From Tolypeutes matacus (Eukaryota; Chordata; Mammalia; Cingulata; Chlamyphoridae): a DNA stretch of 64,000 bases. Of this stretch, positions 9,946 to 21,339 are shown piece after piece (within the stretch, counting starts at the first letter, position 1; each line of letters begins with the position of its first letter). Both the position numbers and the translations under genes were made by a program. The notes under the pieces are model-generated. The model did no database searches. It was given only the letters and a program-made list of their open reading frames with translations, and was not told the DNA's origin. The DNA is taken from the NCBI GenBank assembly GCA_026826555.1, contig JAKSZT010038599.1, positions 213,727 through 277,726 on the forward strand, read 5' to 3'.

Positions 9946-11813
9946 AGTAAACTTCAACTTCAAAAAATAAAATAACAAAGGGCAGCTTAACTAATTATGG
10001 AAACATTACTTGAAAAAAATTCTGTCCAAGCAGAATTACTTTGCCTTTATTGAGTTGGTAGTAACTATTTTTCTTTTTAAATATTGCCCATAAATTATGA
10101 AAGTAAAGAGAATGCTATCAGAACTTTAGCTATAGCAGCAGTGGCAACAGGGCTCTGTTATCAAGTGGGTTAATTATTTATTCACACCTGGTTCACCACT
10201 GATTAACAAAACCTATTAGGGCCTTCCCTGGAAGACCTTGCTGTTGACATGTATTTGCAGCTGTTGTTGATTTTTTTTCCAAATTAGCACATTATGTGTT
10301 TGGAAAACAGACAAAAAACAGCTGCAGTGTCTGAATACATTTATTATGTAGTCTTCTCAAAATGCTCTTTAAGTTTACTAGTAAATGATGAAGTCAGAAT
10401 GAAATGCACTGTTAACTCTACACTTCTAGTACTTATGGGTCTAGCAGAAAGAGAATGCTTAGGGAGCCACATTAAAACTTCAGCTTTCATTTTGGAAATG
10501 AATCTCACAAATTTCAGAAGCCAACTGTTCAATAATATGCATAAAAGCCAGTGTTGGTCTCTAACAGTCTCTCTTTTAGATCAGTAAGGTCCTGAAAGAG
10601 GTCAAAGTAATTAAAAATGCAAATGGCCTTAGATGGATTTAAATGTTTTAATAATAGTCTTACCTTGACTTTCATATTCTGTTATGCTAAGTGCTTTATT
10701 GGTTTTATAGTCCCTCCTATAGTCATCTAGCCCCAGGTTGTAGTAATGAAACATTATTTTTAAAGCCTGGGTTAATACCTAATAGATATTTTTCTGTGTT
10801 TGAAAATCTGCAATAAAGCAACAACAAGCAACACATACTCCTGGAGTAAAATATCTGATATGTAGCAAAATTTGGACGTCATTCCATCTCTGAAGTACTA
10901 GTATATGCCTAGAGACAGGGTAACTTCTGAACAGTCAAGCAATTTTCCTTCATCCCCCGTCACTGGGCCAACTAACACACCTGATATGAAAAGTAAATAG
11001 GCCAATGTGAACTAGTCTGAGTCTTAGATTAAACGTCCTATTACATCTGCTTTTTTTCCTTTCTATATCCCCAAATCATGGAAAACTGATCATTCTTGCT
11101 GATATTTTCTCTATTACAAATCCCATTTTCCGGTAGAGAAGCTATTGCATGGAGGACAGACTGAGCAACAGGTGGAAATACTTCTGTTATGATTGCAAGC
11201 ACTGCCAATATGACTTTCTTCCAGTCCCTAGTTCCATGAAGTTGTACAAAGCTTTTTCAAATTTTAAGACTGAAAATATACACATTCATCTTGATCAGAG
11301 ACAGGTGTTATCTAATTAGCATTCTCTGTTTACTTCATGGTTCTTGTTACAGATATGCTCACCAGCTCAGACAAACACGTCTGTCCATGTTATTAATTAT
11401 GCTGAAAAATACCAAATAGTCTAAAATCAATAATATATCGTAAGGCCATAAGCTCTTTGTTCATGCTGTTTTCTAACCTGAAACAATTTCAGCTTTGTTC
11501 TATGACTATATGACTTGGTTGTGACAACCAAATTGTGGCATGCAAGCAAGAAAAGCAGATGTTATCTGCCTTATGCAAAAGAGGAATTTATTGGAAGGCC
11601 ATTAGTAGCTCATAGAGTCGCTGGGAGACTGGAAAACTAGGCTTAGAAAACCAAGAAAAATCAAAGCAATTCTGGGGGAAAACAGCAAAGAACACACCAT
11701 CACACACACACCACTGCAGAAGAATTTACTTCATCTTTGTTTAATTTGTTTCTCATGAAAATTTCTGGATAGGAACATTTTATAGACAAAGCTATAGGTC
11801 ATTCACCAATGCA

Positions 11814-11835
11814 CTCCATGCCAGTTGGCATGGAG
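11814..11835. repeat. Short perfect hairpin
   Basis: CTCCATGCC and GGCATGGAG form a 9-bp perfect stem around a 4-nt loop, AGTT. There is no flanking U-tract or other RNA-gene feature. Confidence 0.55.
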
Positions 11836-12467
11836 ATCATCTATACTTTGTGAAATGGTATGTCTCCTCTTGCCAGACAATACACAAGTGATAACTGCCC
11901 CAAAAGTTATAAAGAAGGATTGTGTACATATAGGCAAAAGAATAACAAAATTATTTGCCATTTTTCAAAGGTAAGCTCAAGCTTCAACTCCTAAATAAAA
12001 TTACTCTTTAACATTTTAGCTTTATTCCCTTTCCTCTGACAAACTCTCAGTTATTTTTAGTCTATATCATTCAGTTATCACTTCCATGTATTAAGTCTAT
12101 TTCAGATTTTTAAAACATCTTAAAGGTTTGTCTCTTCAACAATATAATTAGTTGCTTAGGGAAAGAGCACATTTTTTAAGTTTATATTTTATCATAACAA
12201 ACCATGCCAAGCACATATAAAACAGTGATTGATTACTACATTGAATTTGGGCACAAATGCATATTACCAAACATGGCATAATTGAGACAGTATGCAAATC
12301 AAATGATTTTAAAATGATACTGCTATGACAAAATACTCATTTAAGAAAGTTTTTTCTCAGACACTCCTTCACAATGGTTATTATTTTTGAATTGACCTGT
12401 GTTGGGAGAAAATGTACAATGAAATTATATTCTATTCCAATAGTGTTTTATAAATTCTCTGAGATCA

Positions 12468-13041
12468 TATGGTAGGCAGCTTCTGAAATGGTTGCCAATG
12501 ATCCCTACCTCCTGATATTCATGTCCTTATGGTATCCTGTCCCCTTGGCTTTCTTCAAATGAATGGAATATTGCAAAAGTGATTGAATATCACTTTTGAG
12601 ATTAGGTTATGAAAGACTGTGAATTTTTTCTTATTCCCTCATGTCTCCCACCATCTTCTCTCTATCTGTCTCTCTCTCTTTCCCCGGCTCTTCTTACTTG
12701 ATCTGATAGAATAGTCCATTTGACAAGAAACTAGGGCAGCCTTCCACCAAGAACCAGGAAAGAATTAAGGCTCTCAGTCCAACATTCTATAAGTTACTGA
12801 ACCCTACCAAACACTGTACGAATGAGCTGGGAAACAGATCCTTCCCCAGTTGCCTAGTTAAACTTTGAGATGACTAGTGCCCAGCCAACTTCTTGATGGA
12901 TGCCTATGGGAGACTCTGAAGTAGAGAACCCATTAATTCATACCTGGAATCCTGATCCAAAGGAACTGTGAGAACTTGAAATGTTGTTTCAAGACACTAA
13001 GTGCCTGCTCGCTTCTTACACCGCAATAGATAGCTAGTACA
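12468..13041 (+). repeat. MLT1 (MaLR) solo LTR, nearly complete
   Basis: The MLT1 landmarks are all present: 'tggtaggcagcttctgaaatgg', 'atgatccctacctcctgat', 'gcaaaagtgattgaatatcac', 'agattaggttatgaaagactgtga', 'ctctcagtccaacattc', 'gatccttccccagttg', 'aatcctgatcc' and the end 'gcaatagatagctagtaca'. Flanks GATCA (12463-12467) and GATGA (13042-13046) match at 4/5, fitting a 5-bp duplication. It has no AATAAA or internal coding part. Confidence 0.88.
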
Positions 13042-13157
13042 GATGATAAATATAAATATTTGATTGATTGGTAATAATTTGCAGCTTTATTGAAGTATAA
13101 TTGGGGTACAGTAAACTGCATATATAAAGTGTACAATTTGACAATTTTGACATATGC

Positions 13158-13627
13158 TGTGGTGATTTGTAGCTATATGTACCCCAGAAAAACACGTTCT
13201 TAAATTTAATCCATTCCTGTAGATGTGAACTCATTGTAAGTAGGACCTATTGATGAGCTTACTTCAGTTAAGTTGTGGCCTACCTCAATCAGGATGGGTC
13301 TTAATCTTATTACTAGAGTCCTTTATTAACAAAACAAATTCAGAGGGAGAGAACGCCATGGGAAGTCAGAATCTGAAATTCAATGGATCCCAGAAGAAAA
13401 CTAAGAGGCCAGGAATGGTGTCATGTGCATTGCCATATGACAGAGGAGCCAAGAACCAAAAATCATCAGCAGGCACCCCCAGAATGCCAGTCTTCATGGA
13501 GAAAGCATTGCCTTAATGATGCCTTGATTTGGACTTTTTCCTGGCATCAAAACCATTCGTCATTAAATTCCCATTGTTTAATCCTTTTTACTTGGAATTG
13601 GCTTGAGCAATCTAGGAAATGAAAACA
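13158..13627 (+). repeat. Solo LTR, lineage-specific ERVL-like family (family X)
   Basis: It starts TGTGGTGATTTG and ends GGAAATGAAAACA, and is flanked by TATGC (13153-13157) and TATGT (13628-13632), a 4/5 5-bp duplication. It has splice-joined the same L1 on both sides, which fixes its boundaries. A second copy in reverse orientation is at 14419-15763. The frames at 13250-13622 lie inside it and are not genes. I cannot give the Repbase name. Confidence 0.82.
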
Positions 13628-13879
13628 TATGTATATAACTGTAAAAGCATAACAAAAAAACAAGATAATTGGCTATGGCAATCTTGCCCAAAAGTTTCCT
13701 CATGCCTTTTTAGTATCCCTTCCATTCTCTGCCTTGTCCAAAAGCAACTACTGATTGCTTTTTGTAGACTAGGTTGCATATTATAGAATTTTATTAAATG
13801 GAATCACATAGTATATACTCTTTTTTTAATCTTATTTCTTTCAGTCAGTGTAATTATTTTGAGATTCCAATTGTTGTGT

Positions 13880-14150
13880 TGTTATGGTTAGGCTGCTGTG
13901 TCAACTCGGCCAGGTAATTGTTCCCAGTTGTCTGGTCAAACAAGCACTGGGCTAATTGTAATACAAGGACATTTATGGGCTTTAGTCATCAGTGAGTTTA
14001 CTGCATAGATGGCTAATTACATTGACTCGATGACCAACCAGGAAGATTGCTGTTGGCAATGAGTGACATCTTATCCAATCAGCTGAATTCCTTAAAAGGG
14101 GAAGTGATTTCAGCATTCAGAGAGAATTTCCCAGCTCATCTTTTGACAGC
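13880..14150 (+). repeat. MLT2-like ERVL LTR, 3' truncated
   Basis: It starts TGTTATGGTTAGGCTGCTGTG and runs 'ccagttgtctggtcaaacaagcactgggc', 'ttatccaatcagctgaattcc', 'gagagaatttcccagctc'. These match the family of the LTR at 7331-7838 but lack its last part. The L1 resumes directly after it. Confidence 0.75.
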
Positions 14151-14418
14151 CTTTTACATTTACTATTTTACATTACCAGTGACAGTATATGAAAATTCCT
14201 GTTGCATCCAATTCTCATCAACACTAGTTATTGGATAATGCAATATTTTAAAATTAAATATTCTGAATCTAAAGAATCAGTCTAGATATATCAAATGACA
14301 ATGTAGATACTCCAGGCCGTGAAAACATGGTTTAGAATTTTAGGAGAAGATTTTGTTAAGTGAAATTTCTACTAAGAAAAGGGAAACTGAGAGAAAAGAA
14401 GGTACTTAGTTTGGGAAG

Positions 14419-15763
14419 TGTTTTAATTTCCTAAGCTTCTCAAGCAAATACACAAGGTGGGTTAGGTTAAACAATGGGAATTTATTTGTTCACAGTGTTT
14501 TTTTTTTTTTGTTTTTTGGTTTTTGTTTTTATTTTAAAAGAAGCTTTAGATTATATAAATGTTAAATAAAAAAATAAGGGATTCCCAGATGTCCAACTCC
14601 CTCTGCCTCCCACACTTTCCCACATCAACAACATCCCTCATTAGTGTGGTACATTTGTTACAATTGATGAACACATACTGAAGCATCGCTGCTAACCACA
14701 AAATACAGTTTACATTAAAGTTTACACATTGACCTGCACAACTTTGTATTTTATGACAAAATATACAATGGCCTGTATCCATCACTGCAATGTCATTCAG
14801 GACAATTCCAATGTCCCTAAAATGCCCCCATATTACACCTATTCTTCCCTTTCCCATCCCACAAAACCTCTGGTGGCCACTGCCTTTGCATCAATGATAA
14901 GAGTACTTCCAGTGCTAGAATAATACGTCTTTAGTAGAATAATAATAAGTTTAGTTTAGTCCATTGTTCATTTCCCAATCTTGAGGATTTTGGGATGGAG
15001 ATGCCCACTCTGCTTCTAATTGAGAGGGATCTTAAATCCCATGGGACAGGTGGATGCAACTATCCTGCTTGCAGTTGCAGACACTTTCTGTTCCTTGGGA
15101 TGGACATTGTCTATTATCATCTCCTTGTTAGTTGTGCTATGTGAATCCAATGAACTGGAGAGTAGGTGGTTACAATTCTGCTGAGATTCAGGGCTCAACT
15201 GGCACATGGACAGATCAAAGATTTAAGTCTCTGGGGCATATAGTTATCAAGTTTAGTGCTAATTATAGGTTCAAGTAAAAGGAGCAGAATATCCAGGTGT
15301 GGAGAACCTATAATACATCTAAGTGTTATACTGGGGAGGATAATTTCCAAAGTAAGACCCACTGACAGGGTGCATGTTCACAGTTTTGAGGCTAAAAGAA
15401 AGTCCAAGTCAAGGTGTCATCAAGGCAATGTTTACTTCTCAAAAACTGAATCCTAGGCCTGCCTGTTGGCAATCCTTGGTATCTCTGTCACATAGCAAGG
15501 CATATGGCTGAATCTCTTAGTCTCTCTCTTCTCTTCTGAACTCCATTGACCTTCAGCTTCTTACTTCCCATGGATTTCTCTGTCTGAATTTCACTTTGCT
15601 TATAAAGGATTCCAGCAATAGGATTAGAACCCATCCTGACTGAGATGGAGTAACTGGAGTAACCTAATCTACAGGTCCTACTTTACAATGGGTTCACACC
15701 CACAGGAATGGGTTAAATTCAAGAACATGTTTTTCCGGGGTCATTCAGCTTCAAACCACCACA
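14419..15763 (-). repeat. Solo LTR of family X split by an antisense L1
   Basis: Read on the minus strand it starts TGTGGTGGTTTGAAGC at 15763 and ends GGAAATTAAAACA at 14419. It is the same family as 13158-13627, sharing 'aaaaacatgttcttgaatttaa' and 'ccattcctgtgggtgtgaac'-type sequence. Flanks GGAAG (14414-14418) and GGTAG (15764-15768) match at 4/5. The L1 insert occupies 14497-15374, leaving about 465 bp of LTR. Confidence 0.82.
14497..15374 (-). mobile_element. 5'-truncated L1 3' UTR inserted into an LTR
   Basis: It begins with a T-run (poly(A) on the minus strand) followed by the inverted 3'-UTR order seen at 50940 down to about 50180: 'gggattcccagatgtcc', 'gtggtacatttgttacaattg', 'aatgtcattcaggacaattcc', 'ggtggccactgcc', 'ataggttcaagtaaaagg'. 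A 10-bp duplication, TGTTCACAGT, at 14487-14496 and 15375-15384 brackets it. Frames at 14546-14857, 14729-14923 and 15016-15207 lie inside it and are not genes. Confidence 0.88.
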
Positions 15764-16009
15764 GGTAGCTCATGCTAGAAACTTACTTATCAAACTTAAA
15801 ACATTTGGCTGTCTTTGACCCCACATTTCCATCCCTGCTGATGAAAACCATAACTTAGTAATACTCCCAACTCTGCCACACTTTACAGTGTTTTTGCAGT
15901 TCACAACAGCAAGGAAACAAATTTGATACCATCCCCTACCCAAAAAGTTATTTTCCTTTTGGGAATTGATAGGGACTTGCAGGTAAGTGGAATGAGAAAA
16001 AAAAGAGTT

Positions 16010-16642
16010 TATTTTAGTTTGCCAAAGGGATGCTGATACAAAGTACCAGAAATCTGTTAGTTTTTATAATGGGGATTTATTGGGAATAAATGTATACAGT
16101 TCCAAAGCCATGTAATGTCCAAATCGATGCATCAGCAGAGATGCTTTCTCATTAAAGTCAGCTACTGGCCCCTTGTTGCCACATTTTGAAGCATGATGGC
16201 CACTGATCTCTGCAGAGGTCTCTGACTTCCCCTCCAGAATCTACCATCTCTTGGAGCTCAGCTGAAAGTAACCAAGCATAGGGCCTTTTTCTTTCTGGCC
16301 TTAGGTTTTTGAGCTTCTTAGGGGTTTCTGTTTTCCTGCAGTCCTATCTCTCATATTGAAAAATCAAATATGCTGGCTTTCTTTTCCTGTGTCTGTCTGA
16401 GTAAATCTCTTTCTTTATTTCCATTTATAATAGAACCTGCAAGGGGGATGGGATTCACTTGAGTCACACCTCATTGACATAGTCCAATCAAAATCCCTAA
16501 ATAGATCTTATCAAGTAATCTAACCAAAGGACCCTCACTGAAAATAATGCAATCAAAGGGTATCACACCTAGTGGAATAGATTAGTTTACAAACATAATA
16601 TTTCCCTTTTTGGGATTCATAAAATAATTTCAAACTGCCACA
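16010..16642 (-). repeat. Solo LTR, ERVL-like family Z
   Basis: The plus strand runs from TATTTTAGTTTGCCAAAG to TTTCAAACTGCCACA, so the LTR lies on the minus strand starting TGTGGCAGTTTG. It is a close relative of 43187-43816, sharing 'gcatcagcagagatgctttctca' and 'gagtcacacctca.tgacatagtc'. The flanks GAGTT and GAACT match at only 3/5, so the age is high or the boundary is slightly off. Confidence 0.78.
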
Positions 16643-19264
16643 GAACTCAAGGATTTTTTAAATTTCCATAAAGTGGGCTGTGAACTAGAAGATTTAGGAA
16701 GCACTGGTGAAAAGGACAAAGGAAATATCAGCTATTTTGTATACCGTATGCAATTATTGGCTTCTGTACTATTACTTCTTTAATGAGACTGGATTATTCT
16801 TTTTTTTTTCCTGACTCATTTCATTCCAGTAGATTTTAGGTAAAGATACCTTCTAAATTCAAGTGTGTTTGCCTTAACACAATATTTTTCTTCAAAGAAG
16901 TGTGTACTTAAAATGTCTTAGTCTGAGTTCCTTAAAAAATACAGGATAACATCTATGGGTATAAAAAATAGTGAAACAGGGAAAGATAAGGAGCATATCA
17001 CAGGCTTCTTAATAAAACTTGAAGCAGCATAACAAGTCAATGGCAAGTGTGTCCATTCAGCCAAGAGATACATCTCCAGAGAGGCTAAATGGAGGGACTT
17101 TACCTTAGAGTTAGTACATAACTCTAAGTCCATAGTTACAAAAAAAGGACATAGTTACAGTCCATAGTTACAAAAAAAGAAAGAGTGGTACATCCACCCA
17201 GCACCCTCCTTTTGACTATTGTATGTTATCCAAATTCCTTCTAACCAGGTTAAATCCATTGCATTTCTAGTTGCTTCATCTAGCTCAGGTAGTCTTTCTC
17301 AAAAGCTTACACACTATTTAGATGTGGCTTTCCATTCCAGTATTGAGGGAATGGTGCAGGGCGGACTGACCTAGGTAGCTGAACCCACTAGATAGGAGCA
17401 GTCCACTCAGGCAGCAAGGCCAGTGTCAGAGGCAAAGCCAACAGCAACTGAGAAAGTGTATAAGATGTGTCATGGGATTTTTCTAAATCATGATTATTTT
17501 ACATGCACTAGAGCAATAAATTTTTGGTGTGCATCTTACTTAAATCTCAGACACCTGAACTAGTTGACTCAGACACTCACCAGGGGAAATCACACTTTAA
17601 GGAATCCTCAGGGTGGCTTTGAAATGCAAATTATCATCCTTTAATTTATTTGTTTGAAAAAAAGGACTTTTGTTCTAATTCCTGAAAGTGAGGCATGCCT
17701 TCACCATTAGATATCTATTTTTCCCAAATATTTATGACATTTTGAGTTCTTCAAAAAAAGAAAATTCAAATGAATACTAAAATTAAATGCACAGTTATAT
17801 ACACAAATCTATTTGTTAACAAGTGCACACTCAGATTTATGTAAAGTAGCACTATATTAAACAGACATGAAGTTATTACTCTCAATATAAAAGGAACATT
17901 GGTTTAGGCCAGGACTGTTTTAATGCAACCTCCTTTTGGCATTTGAAACGTATTTCAATTTCTAAAATATTAAATTAATTTATACTAACTTTTCAAGCAT
18001 ATACATTGTACATCAAAACATATACCTTGCATCATATTTTCTTGGAATCTTTCGGAGAAGGACCCACAGTTTTATACAGCCCCTTAAAGATATAAGATAA
18101 GAATGATTATTTTATTTTAATTCCAATTTATTGCCCTACATATCAATTATAGATTAAAACAACAACTTTGCTTTGATTTCTTTTGTTAGTTTTAATTTAG
18201 TTTGTAAAATGCAAACTGAATACTATGCTTTCAGAAAAGCACATTTCCATTCTATTTTCAATTAAACAAACATGTCACTGAATTTGATTATATGCTTATG
18301 TATATAAAAGTTGTCACTTTGACTTCAAATATCCATTTCAAATCTCAATCCTTTTGTGGGAAAAAAATGGTTTCCATTTAAAAATCATAAATCTACTCAC
18401 AGCAAAACAATAAGGAAAAAAGGCACTTTCATTTTTTTTTTCACTTTGAATTTTTGAAGCAAGAATGTCAACTCCATATATAGGAAAACTTAATTGGTTG
18501 CAAATATTGAGTCAGATTTTCCAACATTCAGCAGGGTCTGATTGCAGATAATTTTAAGTCTATGTTAACTCTTTAATGTAAGATTCCTTCTTATATAAAT
18601 GATTTGCAAGACACTAAGGATCATATTTTTGGTGGTTGGAAGTTTTAAGCTGTGACCGGTAAACAATCCACTGTTTTAATGTCTTCAGTAACACAATGTG
18701 GTTTCTTTTTTTTTTTTTTTTAGCTCTTTTGCAATTTTGTGGGTATTTTTATGGATTTTCAGCATTTATTTCAGTATCACGAGTCCTGTATATTTAAAAA
18801 ATAGCAACTGATGAAAATGATGATGATAATGATAATAATGATGATGTGTTCATGATTTTAGTAGCTATGACATGCACATTTTTGGAAAAATTCTTGACAT
18901 ATAACATGTTGCTTACTCTTTTAATAAGAGTCTTTGCTATTTCCAAGATTCACATAGGCTTTGAATTATCTACATATCTAATTTTGCATTTGTGTTTGGG
19001 AACTTCAGTTTCTAAATCTATATGGAAGAGAGTTACATCATTATTTCCCTATTTCAAGCCCTTATCATTAAAATTTCATTGCAAACTCTGATATATTTGA
19101 CTATTTGGGGATCTACAAATACGTGGAGATTTCTGAGTGATTCATGGGATCCTCATTTGGCAAAAGCTAATCTGTACTTTCTTGAAGGAGAAAATCACCC
19201 TTTATACCTATAAAATATTATCAAATAGTATTTAATGACATTTTTATGGGATTTTTCAACTCTA
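16643..19264. other. Unassigned AT-rich DNA
   Basis: It contains a short tandem duplication at about 17128-17180 (the unit 'catagttacaaaaaaag' appears twice), a T-run near 18707-18721 and an ATG/GAT trinucleotide tract at 18810-18846. I recognise no repeat family or gene. The frames at 18846-19091 and 19022-19213 overlap the trinucleotide tract or each other and lack support. Confidence 0.45.
18810..18846 (+). repeat. (GAT/AAT)n simple repeat
   Basis: Imperfect GAT/AAT triplets run for about 37 bases. Confidence 0.8.
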
Positions 19265-19520
19265 TAGTGTCCTAATAGATAAAGCTCTGCTCCAAAGACA
19301 AAGTTCAGGAGTATTGACTGCCTCAGCCAAATACTGCCTCTGCTACATACATATGGTAGGCACAAACATGACCTTGAGCAAGTTAATTAGGCTTTGTTTC
19401 CATTTCTTCACATGACAATAATATCCTTTCATAGGGTTACTTTGAAGATTTAATTATTAATATATGGAAAACATTTTTTAAAGTATCTGGAAAATGCCTG
19501 GTGCTGTATAAAACGCAGGT
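19265..19520 (+). repeat. MIR SINE, nearly full length but diverged
   Basis: Forward MIR order is visible: 'tgcctctgctacatac', 'catgaccttgagcaagttaatta', 'ttccatttcttcacatgacaataat', 'catagggttactttgaagattt' and 'ggaaaatgcctggtgctg'. Confidence 0.6.
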
Positions 19521-20519
19521 AATATCATTCCTAATATATTAAACAATAAATATACATGCAAGTTACAAATAGGAATCCATACTCTTTTATATTAATTTTC
19601 ATAGTCATTTTGTCTGATAGAATGTTTCAAGTTGAAACACAGTATTTGTTAGGATCATAGGCCATGTTCTTATATAAAATAGAAAGGGAAGAAGACTTAT
19701 GTTATGAATTGTATGCGAAGTCCAAATTGAAACTGAAAAGTTTGGTCAAACATTCATTTATTTTATTTATCAAACGTGACTCATCCAGATATATCTGAAC
19801 CTTAGATGAGTGAGTAAATCACTTTTCTTGAATCGAAACATTAATTATACAATCATGCACTCAACAAACATTTATTAAGTACAGACTATGTATTGGACTA
19901 CATGGGTACATGGAACTTTCCCTAATGATATTTGAAATATACCCACCCAAACAGACATGTTTTATTATTCAGTACCAAAATAATTACATTTGTTAATATC
20001 ATCACCAATCTTATGTGCAAGCTGTCAAGTTCACAACAGCACATATAGATTTCCAAAATTCTAACTTTCAATTAACATCTCAAAATGTTTCACTGGTCAG
20101 AAAAACTGTCAGCTGTTTTCCATGAAATAGCAAACTCTCTTCACTCATTTTTAAGAAAATGGCTGGTAAATACCCAACTCTGAATAAACTTAGTTGTCTG
20201 TGAGTCATTCATTCAAGTAAAAATGGTGTTTGATGGGAAAAAGATAAAAACTCTAATTACATAAAAGCTTTCCTGGACATAGTGAAAATACTTTGGTATG
20301 CAGGGGAAACACTGTGCATACCTCGCCTTTTCTCACACAGAAGATTAAAAGACTTGTACTCAATAATCAAAATTTAGCTTAATAAAATTAATGTTTTTTA
20401 CTGTTTAATTAAGGACACTCAAGTGAAACTGGCCTTTTTTTTCCTCTTCCTGCCAGCCCAAGGCTCTGAAAATATAACGACAAAGTAGCTCAGTTTGGTG
20501 CCACAGTCTTGATTTCTGC
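19521..20519. other. Unassigned AT-rich DNA
   Basis: There is a short 'caacaaacatttattaagtaca' motif near 19862, as found at the start of ancient repeats. Nothing else is recognisable. Confidence 0.4.
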
Positions 20520-21310
20520 TAAGGCAGTTTTAATCATTGTTGAGCCAAGGTTCCAGGAATTTGCCAGGAAAGGATGCCAACCACATGGAAAAAGGAAAAT
20601 ATATGCCGGTCACCAAGAGTAGGAGTCCAAACACTTGTGCCAGCTCCATGATACTGGGATATCAAAGTCACCACGGAAGACACAACACACATAAGCACTG
20701 GTTGGAGCAATGCTTCACTCACATAGAGAAGGTCAACTTTCAGAAATGGGCCTCATTTTCCCACGGCCAGCCTGTCCTTCCCCACAACCAAAGCAGGGTG
20801 ATGGTTTGCGCACAGGCTCTTGCATTGCAGTGGGGAGGGGATCTTCTCTCCATCAGGAAACAGACATGCTAGTGTGACTGGCCAGATGCGTTCTGACATA
20901 CTCGCTAAAGCAATACAAAAAAGTTCACTGTGCCCTTAAACAGGGGAGGATCACCCAAAAGAAGAACATGGGTGGAGTATGCACTCCCTACCCAGCCTCT
21001 GGAAAAGGTAATGTTCCAAGCCCAGAGCCTGACTGGGGCAAGCCTGGAGCCCACCGGTAGGTTGTATAATGGCTGTTTCCCTAATACCTATGATGTTCCA
21101 TCATCAATGCAAATCAGTACAAATCAGAACAAAGGTAAAAAGACAAAAAAAACATATTGTTCTGAAACTATTTTGGTCTTCCCCAATGCCCTTAAAGGGT
21201 TTGGGGGACTCTTAGATGTCCATGGAGCATGCCTTGAAAAACCCTGTTTTATTGTGTTAAACCAATGGGTTTTAGGGATTGCATGCTACTGCAGCACAAC
21301 CTATATGCTT
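20520..21310 (+). repeat. Unidentified GC-richer block, 3' part LTR-like
   Basis: This 0.8-kb block is less AT-rich than its neighbours and contains plus-strand frames of 111 and 129 codons (20537-20872 and 20930-21319). The last 80 bases ('tgtgttaaaccaatgggttttagggattgc', 'ctactgcagcacaacctat') resemble the 3' end of ERVL-type LTRs ('ttaagcccctgagattttgg...actgcagcataacctagcc'). I therefore suspect an old LTR, possibly with some internal sequence. The peptides show no recognisable motif and I do not call a gene. Confidence 0.3.
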
Positions 21311-21339
21311 AATAATTAATATAAATAAATAGGACTTAA

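Larger units (their letters stand above)
9409..12467. other. 3-kb repeat-poor stretch, possibly with conserved noncoding elements
   Basis: Apart from homopolymers I recognise no transposon over 3 kb, which is unusual in this window. Around 10110-10330 there are two CAGCTG E-boxes (10258-10263 and 10319-10324), a TAATTA core (10171-10176) and a T-box-like half site, TTCACACCT (from 10181). These short matches alone do not establish an enhancer. The frame at 10294-10587 has no support as a gene. Confidence 0.35.
13070..14235 (-). repeat. Old L1 fragment (antisense) split by two LTRs
   Basis: Three blocks belong to one antisense L1 3' region: 13070-13157 ('tttattgaagtataattgggg', 'aagtgtacaatttgac'), 13628-13879 ('aaaagtttcctcatgcc', 'aatggaatcacatagtatatactc', 'attttgagattcc') and 14150-14235 ('ttttacattaccagtgacagtatatgaaaattcc', 'caacactagttattgg'). 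They are interrupted by LTRs at 13158-13627 and 13880-14150. The L1 is heavily decayed. Confidence 0.7.

Noticed and set aside
14546..14857. 103-codon minus-strand frame
   Set aside because: It lies wholly in the L1 3' UTR inserted at 14497-15374. Similar frames occur at 50639-50890 in the homologous unit.
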